From an uncultured Bacteroidales bacterium (lineage in GTDB: Bacteria > Bacteroidota > Bacteroidia > Bacteroidales > Paludibacteraceae), in contig CADBYS010000001.1 in NCBI GenBank assembly GCA_902798965.1, positions 62,001-126,000 on the forward strand: 64,000 bases of DNA, written 5' to 3'. Shown here in pieces: positions 59,990 to 64,000 of this stretch (the first letter of the stretch is position 1; each line of letters opens with the position of its first letter). The notes beneath the pieces were generated by a model. It ran no database searches. It was not told where the DNA came from and saw only the letters and a program-made list of their open reading frames with translations. The translations under genes and the position numbers were made by a program.

Positions 59990-60280
59990 ACCGCAATTTT
60001 TATCCCTAAACCTGCCGTCTTAACCTACCTCTTGAACCAACCTTCGGAACCTTCTTCTTTTTCTGCGTGCATTTCAAAAATTCGCTTAACAAATGTTAGC
60101 AAACTATTAATTGTTGTTAAAAGTGCTTAAAAAATTTCACTTTTTTTGACAAAGTGACAAGTTATAGCACTTTCTCGCCGTAACTTTGCATCGTCAAACA
60201 AAAAATAATATTGACGCGACAAGAAAAAAGTGAAAAAATAACAACAATTTATACGTTTAACCATTTAAATTTTTACAATT
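59990..60280 (+). promoter_or_regulatory. 291-base spacer with promoter of the ArdC-like gene
   Basis: The only clear signal is TAACTTTG at 60181-60188, about 100 bases before the start codon, without a good -33 at 20 bases. A/T runs lie on both sides. No gene or repeat was seen. Confidence 0.55.
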
Positions 60281-60637
60281 ATGACACGCACAGTTTATCA
60301 AGAAGCAATCGCAAATCGTGACGCAGCCCGTATCCAAAACGAACTGTCGAAGATGCAACAGTATCGTCTGCAGCTCAAGTCGATCACCGCCAAGTTACGC
60401 GACATGGCAGAGACATCCGGTCGCACGAAAGTAAGCGGCAACCAACTCCTTCGCGAGTGTTACCAACTCACCAACTCCGAACTGGATACTTTCGATGGTT
60501 GGCAGGCCAAGGGCGGAACAGTCCGCAAAGGACAACATGCCTACCTGTTCTGGGGTCAACCTGTACAGGCCAAAGCGGGCTATAATTACTATCCCGTGCA
60601 GTTCCTTTTCGCACGCGAACAGGTGTCTTTCAATTAA
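60281..60637 (+). CDS. ArdC N-terminal-like protein
   Basis: A 118-residue protein whose C-terminal half (DTFDGWQAKGGTVRKGQHAYLFWGQPV, then YPVQFLFAREQV) resembles the N-terminal ssDNA-binding domain of ArdC antirestriction proteins, where a GWxxxGxxVRKGE-type motif precedes a hydrophobic strand. The peptidase part of ArdC is absent. Such short stand-alone versions occur in Bacteroidales mobile regions. The first 45 residues are helical and charged. It has its own promoter and terminator, and no other mobile gene is adjacent. Confidence 0.7.
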   Translation: MTRTVYQEAIANRDAARIQNELSKMQQYRLQLKSITAKLRDMAETSGRTKVSGNQLLRECYQLTNSELDTFDGWQAKGGTVRKGQHAYLFWGQPVQAKAGYNYYPVQFLFAREQVSFN

Positions 60638-60697
60638 GCAAACACGCGCACATAGGCGCACAGTAATCGCCGATTAGGGCAAAAAATATACCTAAAG

Positions 60698-60740
60698 AAG
60701 TCCGTTTTTCCGAAAAAATGAAGAAAAACGGACTTTTTGG
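60698..60740 (+). terminator. Intrinsic terminator after the ArdC-like gene
   Basis: Perfect 13-bp stem, 60698-60710 with 60723-60735, loop of 12, followed by TTT. Confidence 0.9.
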
Positions 60741-60759
60741 TGCAAAAAATGGCAAAAGA

Positions 60760-60791
60760 TTTGCAAATTTGCAAAAATTTTAGTATCTTTG
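60760..60791 (+). promoter_or_regulatory. Promoter of the giant secreted protein
   Basis: TTTG at 60760-60763, a 20-base spacer, TATCTTTG at 60784-60791; start codon at 60813. Confidence 0.85.
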
Positions 60792-60812
60792 CATCATAAA
60801 TATATTAAAACT

Positions 60813-63800
60813 ATGAAACATCATTACCGAATTGTTTCCTTTGCCCTGTTACTATGGATAGGGTTGATGCTTTGTGTGTATCCGATGCGTGCCGCCAATG
60901 AGGTGTACGATGTGTGGGACGGAAATGCTACTGCAGTTTCGGCTGTAGGGCATACCTACACAGTCAGCAGCGCGGCTGAGTTAGCGTGGATCGCTCAGCA
61001 GAACGATGTACGCAACGGTTTTGCAGGCGATACGATTGCGTTGGCAGCGAACATCGATCTGAACGGCAGTAACCGATTGCGTGTTTGGACGCCGATCGGA
61101 ACTTCTGCTCATCCGTTTGCGGGTGTGCTGGAAGGCAATCATCATCTGGTTCGCGGTTTGGCGTCCTTCAATGCCGAGGATGGTATCGGCTTATTTGGCC
61201 ATGTTGACTCAATCGGTCAGATCAAAGACTTGGGCTTGAGCGGCGGAAGGATTGTTGCTGTAGGTCAGCGTCGGGTAGGAGCATTGGTCGGCGTGTGCGA
61301 AGGAAGCATATCCGGATGTTGGAGTATGGTTGAGATAGCTATGGCGGGCAATATGGTCGGAGGCTTGGTGGGCGATATGCGCCCCGGTAGTACGATGACC
61401 GACTCCTATTGCTGTGCGTTCATCCGTAATGCCGGCGACACGCTCGGAGTGCTTGTGGGCAGAAACGCCGGAGCATTAACCCGCGTTTATACCACAGGCT
61501 ACGCCAAGAACGGCTGTGCGTTTGTAGGAGTAAGTCGCCCGAGTGCCTCATATACAAGTTGTTATTACGACCGCAAATTATATTTCCAGGAGCCCGGTGT
61601 GCTCAACTCGGGCATCGTAGCTATCGATAACAGTCGTGAGATGTTCGGCTGCATGGAAGGCGAGGAGAACTGGACTACCAACGAAAAGCGTTATCCTGAA
61701 CTAACCGGCTTTGTGGGCTCGGATGCATCCAACCTGTCGGTGGTTGCCATATTTCTTGATACGGTTTCTACGCAGCCCGTTAATCATGCTAACGACTTGA
61801 CAGAGAACTTCGAGGTCGATACTTTAGGCGTGAAGTGGAAGACGCAAGACTTGGTAGGTGCACAATGGATTAAATTCAATAAAAACCAAGTGGTTGTTGT
61901 TCGTCCGTGTTCGGAGAACGATGTGCTGACTACGGCAACAATCAACGACGAGAACCGAACGATTTATTTCCGTCCGCGCCGCTTGGAAGAACTAAAAGTG
62001 GGCTCATTTGATGCCATAAATGACCGATTAACCGTTTGTTGGGAAACAAACAAACAAATCAAAAAGATGGCTGACTGTGAGAAGGCAGAGGATGGCTGGG
62101 GAGAGCATCACTATATGGTTGTGCGTTTCGCTTACGACGATGCCGGCAACTTGTATCCCATTGATACCATCTGCAGGGATAAGATAGAGAAGGATTTTCT
62201 GGCGTGGTACAATAACGCCACTATTCTTGGAGATTCGGTCGGCGACTTTGTGCTGCGGGCATTTGTGCACGACGAGCGTTGTGTGCCTGATTGGATTCCG
62301 TGTGAAGGCGAATGCCCTTATACCGTACTACCCGAGTTCAACCCGGGAAAGATTCCTCACCATCGCGATACCATCTATCTTAACGCTGATACAGCGCGCA
62401 TCCATGTTCCTTCTTTAGAACCGGCATCGGGTGGAGACGGACGAATCACGTACCAGTGGCGTCGGGGCACTTTGGACATTGATACTGCCGAGAGCCTGGA
62501 CTACAAGATTACTTCCAAAGGCTTTTATCGTCTCCGCCGCAATGCCAAAGATAGTAGCGATTGCGGAAATGTCGTAGCAAGAGGCTTGAAAGATGACGGT
62601 ACGGTTGTTGAAAACGGCGCATATGAGGTACTTGTGTACGATAGCCTGAATCCGGGAGCATTGGTAGCACTCGCCAAACAGTACTTCTGTTCGCTTAGCG
62701 ATGCCAAGGCATATACTATCGAAGCATCGCCCGCAACAGGCGGATCGGGAGCATATATGTATCAGTGGTATAACGAATCCGGATCAACGCTCACGCCTAT
62801 TCCGGGAGCAACCGGTTGCAATCTGGCGCTTAAAGATATAACACTCGAGGTAGGTGTGGATTACAAGTTTGTGCGCATGGTGAAGGACAGCACCCGCTTT
62901 ACCCAATGGAAACGAACCGGCAAGGAGCAAATGGCGTATGTGATGCACGATCTGAACCCCGGTGCTATCGAGTCGGAAGACCGCGGACGGCAATGCCTCA
63001 AGCCCGAAGCCGGCGGCAAAGCTACCTTCACCGTAACAATCAACGAGACGAGCCCTGCATCAGCCGAAGAACCGATACAATACCGCTGGCTGTGCAAGCG
63101 TGGCGACGAGGAGCCGACAATCGTGGGCACGACGGCCTCTCTAACTTATACGTTTACTGTTACTGAGCAGAACAGTTTCATTCCGTTCACTTATACGCGC
63201 GAAGTCAAGAAAGCGAAAGGCAACTGCGATTGGATACAATCTGCCGGATCGATTACTGAGGAATATGGCTTGCGTGACGAAGGCGAACTGACCAAGACAA
63301 TCTGCGGCTCAGCTGTGCCGTACACCATGACGTGGAAAGATTCGAAAGGACAGGAGTTTACGAACGATTTCACTACCAACGGTCAACAATGGAAGGTTAC
63401 CGACGAGTATAATGCCAAAGGTTGTCCGGCAGATACCATTATTACCGTGGAGATTGTTGAGCAACCTGCTATATCATCCGAGACGGAAGCCAAGTTATGC
63501 CAGAATGAAAAGAGTGATGGCGAAATAACCGTCTATTTCAAAAATGTTTCGGGTGATGCCGATATGTTCTATATTTCCTATTCGTCTGATTTTGCGAAGT
63601 GTATGGGCAGGCCTGATACCACCGGTTATATCTCTGCCCCGGGTACGATCATCATCCGCAACGTGCCGCCGATTCCTGAAGGTGACCATTATCTTTATGT
63701 GCATGCAGGCGTTTCCGGAAGCACGGTTAATCTGGCCGATGTAGCATGCTTCAGCGAGGCTCAGAAGGTGAACATCATCGCCAGCCTGGGCGGGTATGTG

Positions 63801-64000
63801 CGCCAGAAGTTCGGCCGCGTGCTGTTTGTGGATAATAATCCAGACAACGGAGAAGTGCCTGCGCCCAAACTGCACTTCAAGGCGTACCAGTGGTACAAGA
63901 ACGGCATCGAACTGGAGGGACAAACAGGGCAGTACTACCATGAGAACGGTGAGTTGCTCAAAGGCGTTTACTACGCACGCCTGACTGGCGACGACGGCAA
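60813..64000 (+). CDS. Large secreted repeat protein, continues beyond the window
   Basis: The frame from ATG 60813 is open to the last base (at least 1062 codons). A signal peptide (MKHHYRIVSFALLLWIGLML, ending near MRAA) is followed by a region with GLUG-like units: AELAWIAQQNDVRNGFAGDTIAL near 55, then GIGLFGHV, VGALVG and VGGLVGDM near 125-190. From about residue 520 there are several Ig/PKD-like units with ITYQWRR, YMYQWYN, IQYRWLC and AYQWYKNG at each core, separated by Cys and Gly loops. This is typical of Bacteroidales surface or type IX-secreted proteins; the C-terminal sorting domain would lie beyond the edge. No enzyme domain is seen in this part. Confidence 0.88.
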   Translation, partial: MKHHYRIVSFALLLWIGLMLCVYPMRAANEVYDVWDGNATAVSAVGHTYTVSSAAELAWIAQQNDVRNGFAGDTIALAANIDLNGSNRLRVWTPIGTSAHPFAGVLEGNHHLVRGLASFNAEDGIGLFGHVDSIGQIKDLGLSGGRIVAVGQRRVGALVGVCEGSISGCWSMVEIAMAGNMVGGLVGDMRPGSTMTDSYCCAFIRNAGDTLGVLVGRNAGALTRVYTTGYAKNGCAFVGVSRPSASYTSCYYDRKLYFQEPGVLNSGIVAIDNSREMFGCMEGEENWTTNEKRYPELTGFVGSDASNLSVVAIFLDTVSTQPVNHANDLTENFEVDTLGVKWKTQDLVGAQWIKFNKNQVVVVRPCSENDVLTTATINDENRTIYFRPRRLEELKVGSFDAINDRLTVCWETNKQIKKMADCEKAEDGWGEHHYMVVRFAYDDAGNLYPIDTICRDKIEKDFLAWYNNATILGDSVGDFVLRAFVHDERCVPDWIPCEGECPYTVLPEFNPGKIPHHRDTIYLNADTARIHVPSLEPASGGDGRITYQWRRGTLDIDTAESLDYKITSKGFYRLRRNAKDSSDCGNVVARGLKDDGTVVENGAYEVLVYDSLNPGALVALAKQYFCSLSDAKAYTIEASPATGGSGAYMYQWYNESGSTLTPIPGATGCNLALKDITLEVGVDYKFVRMVKDSTRFTQWKRTGKEQMAYVMHDLNPGAIESEDRGRQCLKPEAGGKATFTVTINETSPASAEEPIQYRWLCKRGDEEPTIVGTTASLTYTFTVTEQNSFIPFTYTREVKKAKGNCDWIQSAGSITEEYGLRDEGELTKTICGSAVPYTMTWKDSKGQEFTNDFTTNGQQWKVTDEYNAKGCPADTIITVEIVEQPAISSETEAKLCQNEKSDGEITVYFKNVSGDADMFYISYSSDFAKCMGRPDTTGYISAPGTIIIRNVPPIPEGDHYLYVHAGVSGSTVNLADVACFSEAQKVNIIASLGGYVRQKFGRVLFVDNNPDNGEVPAPKLHFKAYQWYKNGIELEGQTGQYYHENGELLKGVYYARLTGDDG

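Noticed and set aside
1..64000. tRNA or rRNA genes
   Set aside because: I looked for tRNA T-loop and acceptor patterns and for rRNA-like segments; GTTCGAA-type matches at 20106 and 25063 are not in a cloverleaf context.

Overview
The window is a chromosome segment of a bacterium of the phylum Bacteroidota, most likely order Bacteroidales. The promoter signature shows this best. At least ten promoters carry TAnnTTTG at -7, and most have TTTG or TTG almost exactly 20 bases upstream, the pattern known for the Bacteroides primary sigma factor. Gene content agrees: single-chain GlyRS, IorAB, PreA-type dehydrogenase, MntP, YfhO, a BT4734/VirE-like protein and a large secreted Ig-rich protein. Housekeeping genes are moderately GC-rich. 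The stretches at about 0-0.9, 14.2-18.5 and 49.3-54.2 kb are visibly AT-rich and look acquired. No rRNA, tRNA or CRISPR array was seen.

Layout. 0-13.2 kb: the tail of a secreted protein, two small hypotheticals, an A1S_2505-like protein, bcp plus an alpha/beta hydrolase, a nitroreductase, pdxA, alaS, GtrA, a secreted TPR-CHAT protein, a lipoate ligase and an outer-membrane protein. 13.2-24.0 kb: an accessory island with two small proteins, an HNH/CoiA-like protein, a 69-codon frame broken by an amber codon, an unknown 367-residue protein, a RAYT transposase between REP arrays, three small unknown proteins and a VirE/DUF3987 protein. 24.3-49.3 kb: core metabolism and information processing (RluA-type synthase, iorAB, an ABC-type binding lipoprotein, M20 dipeptidase, DUF2520, acyltransferase, ROK kinase, deacetylase, PnuC, beta-barrel protein, SPFH protein, PreA, ffh, glyS, dnaE, folC, mntP, DUF2284, a DUF1016 nuclease). 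49.9-59.99 kb: surface polysaccharide genes (split Bcs1-like CDP-ribitol pair, split TPP enzyme, CDP-glycerol-type transferase, DUF4143 ATPase, YfhO, two glycosyltransferases). 60.2-64 kb: an ArdC-like protein and the start of a giant secreted protein.

The most striking property is the density of small DNA elements in unusual places. The REP family of the RAYT is an 8-bp variable stem, a 5-base loop and a GCACA(G/T)AACACC tail. It occurs as two arrays of three, as a single copy in a leader, as one inverted copy inside the RAYT gene itself, and as two degraded copies inside the VirE-like gene. A second palindrome family, with arms that vary but stay paired, lies inside and just upstream of the DUF1016 gene. 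A third, with core GCCAA-NN-TTGGC, lies in a signal peptide, in a deacetylase and between genes. Short word repeats such as (GTCGAAA)n sit in frame in folC, rluA-like, iorA, mntP and other genes, and similar words fill the spacers.

Two other elements deserve attention. A roughly 62-base element is inserted at two promoters and flanked each time by a duplicated -7 box. A hairpin element precedes both pdxA and alaS with a conserved core and a paired but diverged outer stem. These DNA and RNA elements, rather than one gene cluster, are the best candidates for something undescribed. The HNH/CoiA region is a second, weaker candidate.
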